Below are positions 1 to 7,545 of a stretch of 52,728 bases of DNA, one piece after another (position 1 is the first letter of the stretch; the number at the start of each line of letters is the position of its first letter). The DNA is from JBBQVS01 sp038211295 (GTDB lineage Bacteria; Chloroflexota; Ktedonobacteria; Ktedonobacterales; Ktedonobacteraceae): NCBI GenBank assembly GCA_038211295.1, contig JBBQVS010000019.1, positions 1 through 52,728 of the forward strand, given 5' to 3'. Under the pieces are notes generated by a model. It saw only the letters and a list, made by a program, of their open reading frames with translations, did no database searches and was not told where the DNA came from. A program made the translations under genes and the position numbers.

Positions 1-1
1 G

Positions 2-487
2 CGCAAGGACAATCGCCATAGTCCCCAAGAGGTGCTGCGCGGCGTCTTGGCGCGGACGATCCCTGAGCCGATCCTGTCCCGCATTTTCTTCGCCACACAG
101 TTTACCCGCTACCTGGATCGCTTCGGATACATCAGATTTCGTCGATGGCGCTTTTACGCAGAGGCTGGACTTGCGAAGAAACCTGTCACTGTCCATATCT
201 ACACCAGCACGCTCAAGGTGGAATATTAGGACACCGACCTCGCTTTGTACACTGTCGTATGGCATAAGGACAACAAGCGCATCACCGAAGTTACCAATCC
301 TCGGACGATCGAGACAGGCTATCGCTCCCCGCAACTCACCCTCTGGACACTCGGCCCCGACGAATGGTTGCTCTTCAAGAAATTGCCCGACTATACGGCG
401 CGCCAGAAGCGAAAGAAGCTGGATGTGATCCAGCTCCCTCTTCCAGACCTTGATGTGCATCCGCAGCAGGCATCCTCATCATCATGA
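2..487 (+). pseudogene. C-terminal part of a DDE/integrase-type transposase, with an in-frame amber stop
   Basis: The frame is open from the left edge and begins with residues like RKDNRHSPQEVL, typical of the C-terminal part of IS481/Mu-type transposases after the catalytic core. A TAG at 227-229 interrupts it (..KVEY-stop-DTDLALYTVVW..). The same frame then carries on with transposase-like sequence to a TGA at 485-487, so this is one gene with a point-mutation stop, not two genes. The DDE core lies outside the window. The tail ends in poly-Ser and overlaps the end of the convergent SRPBCC gene by six bases. I saw no terminal inverted repeat. It is most likely a dead remnant; the exact IS family is unsure. 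Confidence 0.6.
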
Positions 488-973
488 TTCCAGCAGCAAG
501 GCAGAACTCGCTCCCTTCTCCTGGTATGGCTCATTTTGAGGGAGGAGCGTTTGCAGTCGCGCTAAGACTTGCTGCCAATGGTGACGCATGCTTGCACGGT
601 CTTTGGCTCCAGGTAGCCCTTCTTGATGAAAGCTGATCACGGTGTTGGCACCACTTGGGATGGTACGGATCTGAATGGTCGAGGCATGTTGCCACTCTTG
701 CGGCTGCCAGGTCAGACGCACATTCACTCCTGGATTCACGACACGAATAACTCCTCTTGTCCCACGCGGCGTGGTGTAGCTTACTCCTTCTGTCAATTGC
801 AGCGGGCAGGCTTCGCCTAGCCAGATACTCTGGCCTTGCTCAGATGTGAGGAAGTCCCATGCATCCTGTACCGAGATGGAAAACGTTCTGCGAACTCCGA
901 TTTGAAAGCCCGCGGTTTTTGTCTGCCCAATCATGCGTTGATTCCTTGTCTTTTCAGATCTATCCGTGTTCAT
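482..973 (-). CDS. SRPBCC/AHSA1-like domain protein
   Basis: A 163-residue protein if it begins at the ATG of MNTDRSEK; an upstream ATG would give 177 residues, and a later one (MIGQTKTAGF) is also possible. The pattern RRTFSISVQDAWDFLTS, then SIWLG, then a run of beta strands and a C-terminal helix (HHWQQVLARLQTLL) matches the START-like fold of the AHSA1/SRPBCC superfamily. These are small hydrophobic-ligand binders or stress-related proteins and the ligand cannot be read from sequence. It lies 42 bases downstream of the RidA-like gene on the same strand and may be cotranscribed with it. No signal peptide or membrane segment. Fold assignment is fairly safe; function is unknown. Confidence 0.7.
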   Translation of the reverse strand: MNTDRSEKTRNQRMIGQTKTAGFQIGVRRTFSISVQDAWDFLTSEQGQSIWLGEACPLQLTEGVSYTTPRGTRGVIRVVNPGVNVRLTWQPQEWQHASTIQIRTIPSGANTVISFHQEGLPGAKDRASMRHHWQQVLARLQTLLPQNEPYQEKGASSALLLES

Positions 974-1015
974 GTTGAGTTTCCATGCCTTTGCACAGCC
1001 TCGAACTGCCCTCAT

Positions 1016-1453
1016 TTATGCAAGTGGAACGACCGCAACGGCTTCCATTTCCAGGAGAAAGTCCGGGTTCCCCAGCCCTGAGAGATACAACATGGTAATG
1101 GCAGGCGGGTTGGGGCGAAGCCCCCAGAACTGCTGAAACGCTTCAAATCCTTCTTGCACTGATTGCCCCTGGACCAGGTAGACATTCCATTTAATGATAT
1201 GTTCTGGTTCGGCTCCCGCAGCGGCTAAAGCTTGGCGCAGATTGGTGAGAACCTGCTGGACCTGCATTTTGATATCCCCCTTGCCAACAATGTTTCCCTG
1301 CTCATCGACCGCATTCTGGCCACCAACATAGATGGTTTTCACCGGCCCGGTGACGCTAATCACATGCGTAAACGCTCTGTTTTTGTGCAGATGCTCAGGA
1401 TTAAGGTACTCTACCGTCCCCTGTGCCGGGGTTGATTCTGGATGGGAAGTCAT
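1016..1453 (-). CDS. RidA/YjgF-family enamine/imine deaminase-like protein
   Basis: A 145-residue protein, close to the usual 125-150 for the family. Recognisable elements are the N-terminal strand (EYLNPEHL), TIYVGGQNAVDEQGNIVGKGD, the helix with QVQQVLTNLRQALAAAGAE, and the C-terminal strand FLLEMEAVAVVP. RidA proteins hydrolyse reactive enamine/imine intermediates released by PLP enzymes, as cytosolic trimers. The usual catalytic Arg of the canonical RidA subgroup (in the IPNTRV-type motif) is not seen: the matching stretch reads NPPAITMLYLSGL. It therefore probably belongs to one of the Rid1-7 subgroups. The start was chosen because GAGGAAAAGAAG lies directly before this ATG; the frame stays open further upstream without RidA-like sequence. 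Confidence 0.82.
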   Translation of the reverse strand: MTSHPESTPAQGTVEYLNPEHLHKNRAFTHVISVTGPVKTIYVGGQNAVDEQGNIVGKGDIKMQVQQVLTNLRQALAAAGAEPEHIIKWNVYLVQGQSVQEGFEAFQQFWGLRPNPPAITMLYLSGLGNPDFLLEMEAVAVVPLA

Positions 1454-1563
1454 CTTCTTTTCCTCTTGTGTGAATAGTATTGGATGCATATCGCATCTGG
1501 CTTGTTCTTCCATTCTATTGTGCCACACAAAGCGGACAGGATTGTTCCTCTTTTTATCACTCT

Positions 1564-1857
1564 CTAGTTCCGATCGAGTTTTTGGGGTTGCGTGAACACT
1601 TTCAGGGTATTGCTCCACTCGCCATGTTCTGCCAGTAACCTTTTTGCCACCATTTTTGCCCAACTGGACTGCCCCCTTACATCAAAGTGTTGACCTGTCC
1701 AGCTTTTTGCAAGGTTTTTCCGTCATGGGGACTGACCACCCTTGTCCAGCGTCATACGGCTTAGTGTCTTACCGGTGTATCTCTCTCTAAAATTATCGGC
1801 GAAAGAAGGTATCTGTTGCTGCATAACCTGATCAATTAACTCTGGCGTTGCTACCAT
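1564..1857 (-). pseudogene. Small ORF of unknown function, interrupted by TGA
   Basis: ATG at 1857 is preceded by AAGAAGGAAAA, a good ribosome binding site, and opens a 44-codon frame (MVATPELIDQVMQQQIPSF..) ending at TGA 1723-1725. The same frame then stays open for 52 more codons (..SWAKMVAKRLLAEHGEW..) to a TAG at 1564-1566. Either it is a genuine 44-residue peptide, or a roughly 97-codon gene broken by one stop. I do not recognise the family; a degraded transposase is possible given the remnant at the left edge. No hairpin comparable to the one behind the radical SAM TGA was noticed, so selenocysteine is not favoured. The rest of 1454-1976 is AT-rich and otherwise appears empty. Confidence 0.3.
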
Positions 1858-1976
1858 TTTTCCTTCTTATAAATTAGCCCATTAGTTACGCTTTACAACA
1901 TATGTTAGTCTGTGAATAGTATTTTATAAAGCTATCTTAATAAAATAGATATTACAACCTTTTTACTTGTCCAATT

Positions 1977-3404
1977 CTACGTAGAACCCAACTGGTTCTT
2001 GGTTGGCTCTGCTCAGCAGAACCACGACTCGGTGAGGTGTGGCAATACTTTTGGCGTGCCGTAGTTGTGTAGGGCAGTGACAAGGGAAGGCGTGTTGCCT
2101 TCTATGGCATGGGCGAGTGCTTTGACGCGCAAGAATGTTTCAACAGCGTCAACTTGTAGGCTTTCGTTGTCTGACACAAGTTGCGCGACCTGTTTTTGAA
2201 GTTTGTCCATGCGTGGGTCGGGATGTTGCCAGCGATAGGTGTACGCGGACGAGTCAAGTTCGCCAAGCCAGAGCTTGCTGTCGGGCGTATCGAGCAGGGC
2301 AGAGCCAGGGGGAATCAGCAGGCGAATAGAAAGATGTACTGGGTCGATATGCTCGATGAGATGCTGTTCCTCAAAGAAATTGAGCAATGCGGTATAGCTC
2401 GCGAGCGTTTCCCAGGGTGAAAACGGTAACAGCGACGGACGAAGCGGAATACTGATGCGCTCCATCAGCGCAAAAACTTCGACTACATCAGCCGTTGTAT
2501 GCCCCTTGTCGAGATGTTGCAGCACCATGTCATTCAGCGACTCAACGGCGGAGACGACGAAGACGCAGCCCAGGTCGCGCATTTCTGGCAAGAATCGACG
2601 ATGCTTGAGCAGATGCTCAACCTTGATGGTCGCGTCAAATGTGACATCGGGAAATTCTTGATGCATTGCTCTGATGATACGCAGTGCGTGTGTTGGCCCA
2701 TTCCAGAAGTCAGGGTCGCCAAAGGTGATGTGATGTATGCCTTGCGCGACCTGTGAACGAATATCCGCTAGCACGGTTGAAACCGGAACAGCGAAAAAGC
2801 GACCATTATAGATCGGCGTAAGTGGACAATGCAGACAGGTATGTTTACAGCCGCGCGTCGCCTCAGTGTATCCAGCCAGATGTACTTCGTTTCCTATCTG
2901 TAAGCGGGCGTAGAGATCGGGCGCAGGCAGAGATTTTCTATCCGGTACAAGAAAGGGTGTACGTTCAATCCAGGGGCCGCTTGCATGAGTACGCGTGCGA
3001 ACACCCGGTACGACGCTGTCTTTGCCCTGCTCAAGCGCGGCGACAAGACTCAGTAACGGCGTCTCGTACTCGCCTCCAATTGCAGAATCGATAGTATTGC
3101 GCAAGAGATAGTCGGCGTTGAGCAGGGCATATAGGCCATAGAGACAAATATGCGCCGTTGGATTGAGTGCGCGTACACGTTGCGCGATCTGCTTACCGAG
3201 GCGCAAGGCGGTATGCATAGGCACAGAGATGCCGATGAAGTGAGCACGTTGTATGGCTTCGTCAGTCAGCGTTTCCACAGAGGTATCGACGGAGGCAGGT
3301 GTATATGCTGCTTGCCGTAACATGGCAAGCAGTGAAGCAAGATGAAATGGTTGATGGCCTAATTCATAGCAGGAGATGAGGAGGATATCGTCAGGGTTTC
3401 TCAT
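1977..3404 (-). CDS. CUAEP-tail radical SAM selenoprotein (TGA at 2013-2015 read as selenocysteine)
   Basis: Radical SAM enzyme of 475 residues if UGA is decoded as Sec. The cluster motif CKHTCLHC (CxxxCxxC) sits near residue 185, preceded by EATRG. An N-terminal region of about 150 residues resembles the Rossmann-like B12-binding half of B12-radical SAM proteins, but no DxHxxG motif is obvious. Stopping at the TGA gives a 463-residue protein ending TESWFC. Reading through gives FC-U-AEPTKNQLGST and a TAG at 1977-1979. A C-terminal CUAEP or CCAEP tail is, from memory, the hallmark of a named radical SAM (seleno)protein family, which makes readthrough far more likely than termination. The start overlaps the yggX stop (ATGA), so the two genes are translationally coupled. 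The substrate is unknown. No sel genes lie in the window. Confidence 0.82.
1983..2023 (-). promoter_or_regulatory. Candidate bacterial SECIS element around and after the Sec UGA
   Basis: Two hairpins can be drawn on the mRNA. One has UGA as a 3-base loop between GGUUCUGC (2016-2023) and GCAGAGCC (2005-2012), eight pairs including one G-U. The other starts 14 bases after UGA: AGAACC, loop AGUUG, GGUUCU (1983-1999), six perfect pairs with GU in the loop. Bacterial SECIS elements lie directly 3' of the UGA inside the coding region and present a small GU-containing loop to SelB, so the second hairpin fits in place and form. Its second role could be a weak terminator, but no T-tract follows. Confidence 0.5.
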
Positions 3405-3787
3405 TTTTTGCTAGGTGCTCCGCCCCCGCCTTTGCTACTAGGTGCTCCGCCCCCGCCTTTGCTACTAGGTGCGCCCCCGCCGCCTTTACTACTCGTCGCG
3501 GCACCCGCGCCTGCTCCAACACCAGCAGGAGACCAACCCTCTGGCATTTGTGCATCGGCACCAAAGAAAAACTCTTCCATCTGCTCGCGCAGAATTTTGC
3601 GTGATTCGGGGTCAGCCATATTTAGTCCGTAGTGATTGATGATGAGCGTGCTTTGAGCAGGCCACATATCGTATGCCTGCTTTGAAATTTGCTCAAAGAT
3701 GCGTTGCCCTAATGCTCCCGGAAAAGGCGGCTTGTCCAGCCCTGGTAGTTCGCGCCCAATCTTGACACAATAAACGATGCGTGCCAT
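3401..3787 (-). CDS. yggX: YggX-like Fe(II)-trafficking / oxidative damage protection protein with Gly-rich tail
   Basis: A 128-residue protein. Residues 1-75 match YggX: ARIVYCVKIGRELPGLDKPP with the conserved early Cys, PGALGQRIFEQISKQAYDMW, then LIINHYGLNMADP and the C-terminal helix ILREQMEEFFFG. In enterobacteria YggX protects Fe-S clusters from oxidation. The remaining 50 residues are extra: Ala/Gly/Pro linker and three tandem SSKGGGGAP units before a final SKK. The start is fixed by AAGGAG nine bases upstream; the frame open further upstream is not YggX-like. The stop TGA overlaps the ATG of the radical SAM selenoprotein, which suggests this protein serves that Fe-S enzyme, for instance in cluster repair or iron supply (inference). 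Confidence 0.85.
   Translation of the reverse strand: MARIVYCVKIGRELPGLDKPPFPGALGQRIFEQISKQAYDMWPAQSTLIINHYGLNMADPESRKILREQMEEFFFGADAQMPEGWSPAGVGAGAGAATSSKGGGGAPSSKGGGGAPSSKGGGGAPSKK
3411..3500. repeat. Three tandem 27-base units coding SSKGGGGAP
   Basis: Near-identical 27-base units at the 3' end of the YggX-like gene. Each encodes SSKGGGGAP; the copy nearest the gene body has diverged in its third positions, whereas the two distal copies are almost identical, suggesting recent duplication or slippage. Confidence 0.8.
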
Positions 3788-3800
3788 GATAAACTCCTTA

Positions 3801-3828
3801 TTGAAACTGTCTCTACTGTATAGATAAT
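3801..3828 (+). promoter_or_regulatory. Candidate sigma70-type promoter of the formyltransferase-like gene
   Basis: TTGAAA (3801-3806), 16-base spacer, GATAAT (3823-3828), 20 bases before the ATG at 3849. The short 61-base gap to the divergent yggX start must hold both promoters; TATTAT and TATACA on the other strand are possible -10 boxes for yggX. Confidence 0.35.
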
Positions 3829-3848
3829 ACCACAGGATGTAAGATAGC

Positions 3849-4796
3849 ATGTCAACACCTACAGGGCGTCGCCCGCGCGTGCTTTTTTTGGGGATGCAGA
3901 GTGACTTTTCCACACCTGTACTACAGGCACTGTTAGCAAACGACTGCGACGTGTGCGCCGTTGTTGTTCCCGTCGCCTCTCTTCTAGCCTTGAAACAATC
4001 CCCCATACAGCGTCGAGAGCAGCCGAACGGAAGACGCGTTGTGTTGCCACTTCACTCAGTTACACCTTCGATTATAGATATAGCATGGGCGCACAAGCTA
4101 CCTGTGTGGGAGGTTCGCAAGCTGACGGATGCTATCACGTACTCGACGTTGGCAGCATATGAAGCGGATATTGTTTGCGTAGCCTGCTTCCCGCAACGCA
4201 TCCCTCGCGCTATTCTGGATATGCCACGCCTGGGATGCCTCAATGTCCATCCATCGTTGTTACCGCTACATCGTGGCCCCGTCCCACTCTTCTGGACATT
4301 TCGCAACAACGAGCAGGTAACAGGAGTCACAATTCACTTTATGGAGGAAACGCTGGACACAGGCGACATACTGCTGCAAGAGCCTGTAGAAGTACCCGAA
4401 GGTATTGGGTACACACAGTTAGAGCAGCAGTGCGCGGCAAAAGGGGGGGCGTTACTCGCACGCGTCGTACAGAATTTATACACGGGAAATAGAACGAGAA
4501 CGCTACAAGATGAGAGAAAAAGCACAACGCAGTCATTTCCCATAGCGGAAGATTTTGTTATTCATGCAAACGAGTGGAGCGCACGTCACGTTTACACATT
4601 TATTAAGGGGGTAGGGGCGTGGGACATGCCGATAGAGATACGGGTGGATGGCGACACTCTTTTTACCAATAATTGTATTTCCTATAGTCTTTTTGATAAA
4701 GACAAGGTATCGGAAGCACCCTCTGTTGGTGGTAACGAGTGGAGCCGCGTTGTTTGTCGTGATGGTTGGGTCAAGGTCAGGGTAGTGGAGAAATAG
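3849..4796 (+). CDS. Formyltransferase-fold protein (methionyl-tRNA formyltransferase-like)
   Basis: A 315-residue protein with the N-terminal formyltransferase fold: RVLFLGMQSDFSTPVLQALL at the start, then NVHPSLLPLHRGPVP with catalytic-type Asn and His near residues 134-136, and DTGDILLQ with the catalytic Asp near 172. These N-H-D residues transfer a formyl group from 10-formyl-tetrahydrofolate. The C-terminal 100 residues (FVIHANEWSARHVYTFIKGV and on) correspond in place to the Fmt C-terminal domain but are divergent, so I doubt that this is the housekeeping Met-tRNA enzyme. It is divergent from the yggX/radical SAM operon with only 61 bases between, hinting at a shared pathway. The substrate is unknown. 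Confidence 0.75.
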   Translation: MSTPTGRRPRVLFLGMQSDFSTPVLQALLANDCDVCAVVVPVASLLALKQSPIQRREQPNGRRVVLPLHSVTPSIIDIAWAHKLPVWEVRKLTDAITYSTLAAYEADIVCVACFPQRIPRAILDMPRLGCLNVHPSLLPLHRGPVPLFWTFRNNEQVTGVTIHFMEETLDTGDILLQEPVEVPEGIGYTQLEQQCAAKGGALLARVVQNLYTGNRTRTLQDERKSTTQSFPIAEDFVIHANEWSARHVYTFIKGVGAWDMPIEIRVDGDTLFTNNCISYSLFDKDKVSEAPSVGGNEWSRVVCRDGWVKVRVVEK

Positions 4797-4840
4797 CGCG
4801 GTTTTAACATGGATGAGATATACTGAGTGAAGAATAAAAA

Positions 4841-4862
4841 TGTATGAATTTTTATTCATACA
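4841..4862. other. Perfect 9-bp hairpin between the formyltransferase-like and GNAT genes
   Basis: TGTATGAAT, loop TTTT, ATTCATACA. On the minus strand it is followed by TTTTTATT and looks like a terminator, yet no minus-strand gene ends here. On the plus strand it is flanked by A-runs on both sides. It could be an operator for the GNAT gene. It also covers the earlier in-frame ATG at 4840, which argues against that start. Confidence 0.4.
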
Positions 4863-4896
4863 AAAACACAGGCGTGACGAGAGGGAACACTCTATT

Positions 4897-5451
4897 ATGG
4901 CTTTAGGAACCTGGTGGCGCGGCGATGCTCTCCCTGACTTGCCCACACTGCCATCATTCTCTATTCAGCTTTCAACTGATAGAGAGCGCATTGCAAAGCT
5001 GAACGCGCTTTCGCAAGAAGAGTTTGAAACGCGTATACAAGCAGGAAACCACGTCTACCTTGCTTTTATAGGTGTGGAGCCAGTTGCGTATGGGTGGGTT
5101 GGCACGCGCGGATGTGGAGTGCGCGAAATCCAGCTAGCCTTTGCTATGCCGCCACGCAATCACTATCTCTGGGACTTTCAGACGCTTCCAGAATGGCGTG
5201 AGCGTGGTATCTACCCTCATTTCTTGCAAGCCATTGTGCGGGAAGAAATGCAACGCGTGGATCGCTTCTGGATACTGTATCAGCCGGGGAACACGGCGGC
5301 GGAACGAAGTATTCAAAAGGCGGGTTTCCAGTTTCTGGGTGAGCTTGTTGTGACTGAGGGGCATGTCTCCGGCTTTACACTTTTCAATACAGACGAGCGT
5401 ACATTTGTTGGCGCATACTTACTTGATCTTCCTATTATGAATGGTCAGTGA
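4897..5451 (+). CDS. GNAT-family N-acetyltransferase
   Basis: A 184-residue protein with the GNAT core in its second half: LPEWRERGIYPHFLQAIV (helix and acetyl-CoA pyrophosphate-loop region, with a loose R/Q-x-x-G-x-G/A match), then NTAAERSIQKAGFQFLGEL, the typical Asn...Ala...lysine/arginine...KAGF segment of motif B. The N-terminal half has IAKLNALSQEEFETRIQAG and a beta strand HVYLAFIGVEPVAYGW. These enzymes acetylate amines; the substrate cannot be told. The start after GAGAGGGAAC was preferred to an ATG 57 bases earlier that lies in a hairpin. A 9-base G run follows in the intergenic region (5469-5477). Confidence 0.78.
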   Translation: MALGTWWRGDALPDLPTLPSFSIQLSTDRERIAKLNALSQEEFETRIQAGNHVYLAFIGVEPVAYGWVGTRGCGVREIQLAFAMPPRNHYLWDFQTLPEWRERGIYPHFLQAIVREEMQRVDRFWILYQPGNTAAERSIQKAGFQFLGELVVTEGHVSGFTLFNTDERTFVGAYLLDLPIMNGQ

Positions 5452-5576
5452 CCTCAGGCATGGAATGCGGGGGGGGGCCGAATGGCTACGGCAACACAAG
5501 CACTGACGAGTGGGCTTTCTTTGGAAAGCAGCAGCGCAATGAAGATTGAGTTATAGAAGAGGAGTGCGAGGTTAGA

Positions 5577-6209
5577 GTGGAAGATCAGTCGAAAAGCACA
5601 AGTTCATCAAAGAGAGCGCAAACGGTAACACCGGTGCAATCAACCGAAGAGCAGCTTCTGTCCGCCCATATTCAAGCCATTACACTACTAAATGGCCCTA
5701 TTCAGCTTGCTGAATATGATCCGCGCTGGCCCCAACTTTTTGAGCGTGAGGCCAGGCGTATCCATGCCAATCTGGGTGACAATATTCTCTTACTCGAACA
5801 TGTTGGCTCGACTTCGATACCGGAACTCGCGGCAAAACCAAAAATTGATCTGTTGCTTGTCGTCGCGAGTTCGGCAGATGAGGCCACCTACGTTCCCGCG
5901 CTGGAAGCTGGCGGCTATCGGTTGCATATTCGCGAGCCAGACTGGTATGAGCATCGTCTATTTAAGGGGCCGGATACAGATATCAACCTGCATGTTTTTT
6001 CGATGAGTTGTGCAGAGATTGAGCGAATGCTACTTTTCCGCGACTGGTTACGTCACAACGTGTCAGATCGTTTGCTGTATGAACGCATAAAACGAGAGCT
6101 TGCGCGTCAGAACTGGAAGTACACGCAGAACTACGCCGACGCGAAAGCTCCCGTTGTAGAGGAGATTATCGCACGAGCGAGAGAAGAGAAGCACCCGATG
6201 AACAACTAA
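5577..6209 (+). CDS. GrpB family protein (nucleotidyltransferase-fold, UPF0157)
   Basis: A 210-residue protein with a GTG start (GAGG a few bases upstream). From residue 40 it has the full GrpB pattern: QLAEYDPRWPQLFEREARRI, EHVGSTSIPELAAKPKIDLL (the GSTS and K-x-x-I-D motif of the nucleotidyltransferase-like fold), then DWYEHRLFKGPDTDINLHVF and LRFRDWL-like FRDWLRHN. The last segment, LARQNWKYTQNYADAK, matches the conserved family C-terminus. GrpB proteins are widespread and share a fold with nucleotidyltransferases, but their reaction is poorly defined. The first 35 residues are a Ser/Thr/Gln-rich extension. The end overlaps the convergent HIT gene by four bases. Confidence 0.87.
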   Translation: MEDQSKSTSSSKRAQTVTPVQSTEEQLLSAHIQAITLLNGPIQLAEYDPRWPQLFEREARRIHANLGDNILLLEHVGSTSIPELAAKPKIDLLLVVASSADEATYVPALEAGGYRLHIREPDWYEHRLFKGPDTDINLHVFSMSCAEIERMLLFRDWLRHNVSDRLLYERIKRELARQNWKYTQNYADAKAPVVEEIIARAREEKHPMNN

Positions 6210-6862
6210 ACCGACGCTTCTTGCTGTTCAAATTGACGCCATTTGGCGAATGTTGCTGCGATGTGTGCTACTCCCTCTTTTTGTCGCTGCTGTGAGGAAT
6301 GCCAGATTTTCTGGTGGTTAAGTGTCGATACTTTGGGCCAGAAAATGCCTTGAATAATACGTATGTAGTCCTCGGTCTGTGGCGCGAAGAGAAACGCGCT
6401 TTCGGGTTCCAGATAGAAGTATTGACCTTGTGTTGCGTACCAGGAACGTACATCGTCACGTGTTTGTACAACTTCCGCGCAAAGCTGCTGACACAGCGTG
6501 TACTGCTTCTCGTCGAGTTGCCCGAATGGGAAACAATGCATGTGCGCGTGGAATACCGATTGGTGAAAGATGCCATGCTCCCAGAAGATTGTGGAAAGGT
6601 AATAGTGTTGCTGAAAGCGTTGTGCCTCTTGCTTCAACGCAAAGAATTCCGCATCTAATTCGCTGGGCATCGCCCCATAGCAGGCGTAGTGTTGTTTTGG
6701 TATAATCAACACATGCCCCTCGACAAGGGGGGCATGGTCGGCAACAAGGCGAAAGTTTGCAGTTTCTTTGAGAACATTAGTCGCTATAGTCTTGGGCTGA
6801 CAGAACACACAATCGGCCTGGGACGGCTCGGCACCAAAGGAGACGCGGCTCCCGTTTTGCAT
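6206..6862 (-). CDS. HIT-family nucleotide hydrolase/transferase-like protein
   Basis: A 218-residue HIT protein. DCVFC near the N terminus is the zinc-type Cys pair seen in many HIT proteins, followed by NFRLVADHAPLVEGHVLIIP, the standard HIT N-terminal strand and helix. The catalytic triad motif is HAHMH within VFHAHMHCFP (HxHxH). The C-terminal 80 residues exceed a minimal HIT domain (about 110-140 residues). HIT enzymes cleave or transfer nucleoside phosphate groups; which dinucleotide or adduct is used is not visible. AGGAG eight bases before the second ATG (MQNGSR) decides the start; the first in-frame ATG, 18 bases earlier, lacks a good ribosome site. Confidence 0.85.
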   Translation of the reverse strand: MQNGSRVSFGAEPSQADCVFCQPKTIATNVLKETANFRLVADHAPLVEGHVLIIPKQHYACYGAMPSELDAEFFALKQEAQRFQQHYYLSTIFWEHGIFHQSVFHAHMHCFPFGQLDEKQYTLCQQLCAEVVQTRDDVRSWYATQGQYFYLEPESAFLFAPQTEDYIRIIQGIFWPKVSTLNHQKIWHSSQQRQKEGVAHIAATFAKWRQFEQQEASV

Positions 6863-6948
6863 GAACGTTACTCCTGACATGATGTGAGTTAGAGCTATCT
6901 ACTTTTGAGTATAGCGCACTCTGAAAGATACTTGCAAGGTTTCCTGTA

Positions 6949-7425
6949 TCAACCTGCGTGACGAAAGCCAGCCTCAGCCATCGTAAGTGGTGTTCCTGTG
7001 GCGAGCAGGCCCGCGTCAACGACCTCGGCGATGACAAGCATTGAGTCACCAGCAGGAACTATTTGTTGCACATCACACGCGACCCAAGCAAGCGCAGACT
7101 GCAAGACAGGATAGCCCATTTCTGTTATAGTATAGGGAATGTCGGCAAGCTTGTCGGGTGCTTTTGCTGCTGGTTTGCCAAGTCTTCCCGCGAGGTCGCG
7201 TTGTCCAGCCTGTAAGACGTTTAGGGTGAATTTTTTGCTGTTAGAAACCATTGCGAGCGATGTGGCGTTACGCTCTATAGAGAGTGCAACCAGTGGCGGC
7301 TCAAACGAAACCTGCGTGAGCCAATTAGCGGTAAACGCATTAACGTTGTTGTGGTCAGCGCACATAACAACGTAAAGGCCATAGGTGAACAAGCGCAGTG
7401 CCTGTTTTTTGATTGCTGTATCCAA
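6949..7425 (-). CDS. Flavin reductase-like (FMN-binding split-barrel) protein
   Basis: A 158-residue protein. TYGLYVVMCADHNNVNAFTANWLTQVSFEPPLVAL (split over residues 14-48) is the Flavin_Reduct signature: a core strand, the N-x-x-T/A-x-x-W region contacting FMN, and the SFEPPLVA strand. Then SIERNATSLAMVSNSKKFTLNVL continues the fold. Family members bind FMN and reduce flavin with NAD(P)H or donate electrons to a partner. A TTG start with AAGGAG nine bases upstream is favoured over the ATG 45 bases earlier, which has no ribosome site and would add MPFVENERSIKETIN. It is divergent from the membrane-anchored protein at 7546. Confidence 0.8.
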   Translation of the reverse strand: MDTAIKKQALRLFTYGLYVVMCADHNNVNAFTANWLTQVSFEPPLVALSIERNATSLAMVSNSKKFTLNVLQAGQRDLAGRLGKPAAKAPDKLADIPYTITEMGYPVLQSALAWVACDVQQIVPAGDSMLVIAEVVDAGLLATGTPLTMAEAGFRHAG

Positions 7426-7469
7426 GTTGATTGTCTCCTTTATACTTCTCTCATTTTCGACAAAGGGCA

Positions 7470-7498
7470 TTGTAGTATATACGTCCTATAGGTATACG
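7470..7498 (+). promoter_or_regulatory. Candidate promoter of the gene at 7546
   Basis: TTGTAG (7470-7475), exact 17-base spacer, TATACG (7493-7498), then about 47 bases of leader to the ATG. The match is moderate and rests only on spacing and box similarity. Confidence 0.4.
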
Positions 7499-7545
7499 TT
7501 TTACAAGATACGAGTATATTTTTATTTAGTGAGGAACAAGAATTC

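Noticed and set aside
5460..5549. A 29-codon frame with a run of nine G (5469-5477), possibly a Gly-rich peptide or phase-variable tract
   Set aside because: No ribosome site and no partner gene; the G run is outside any supported gene.
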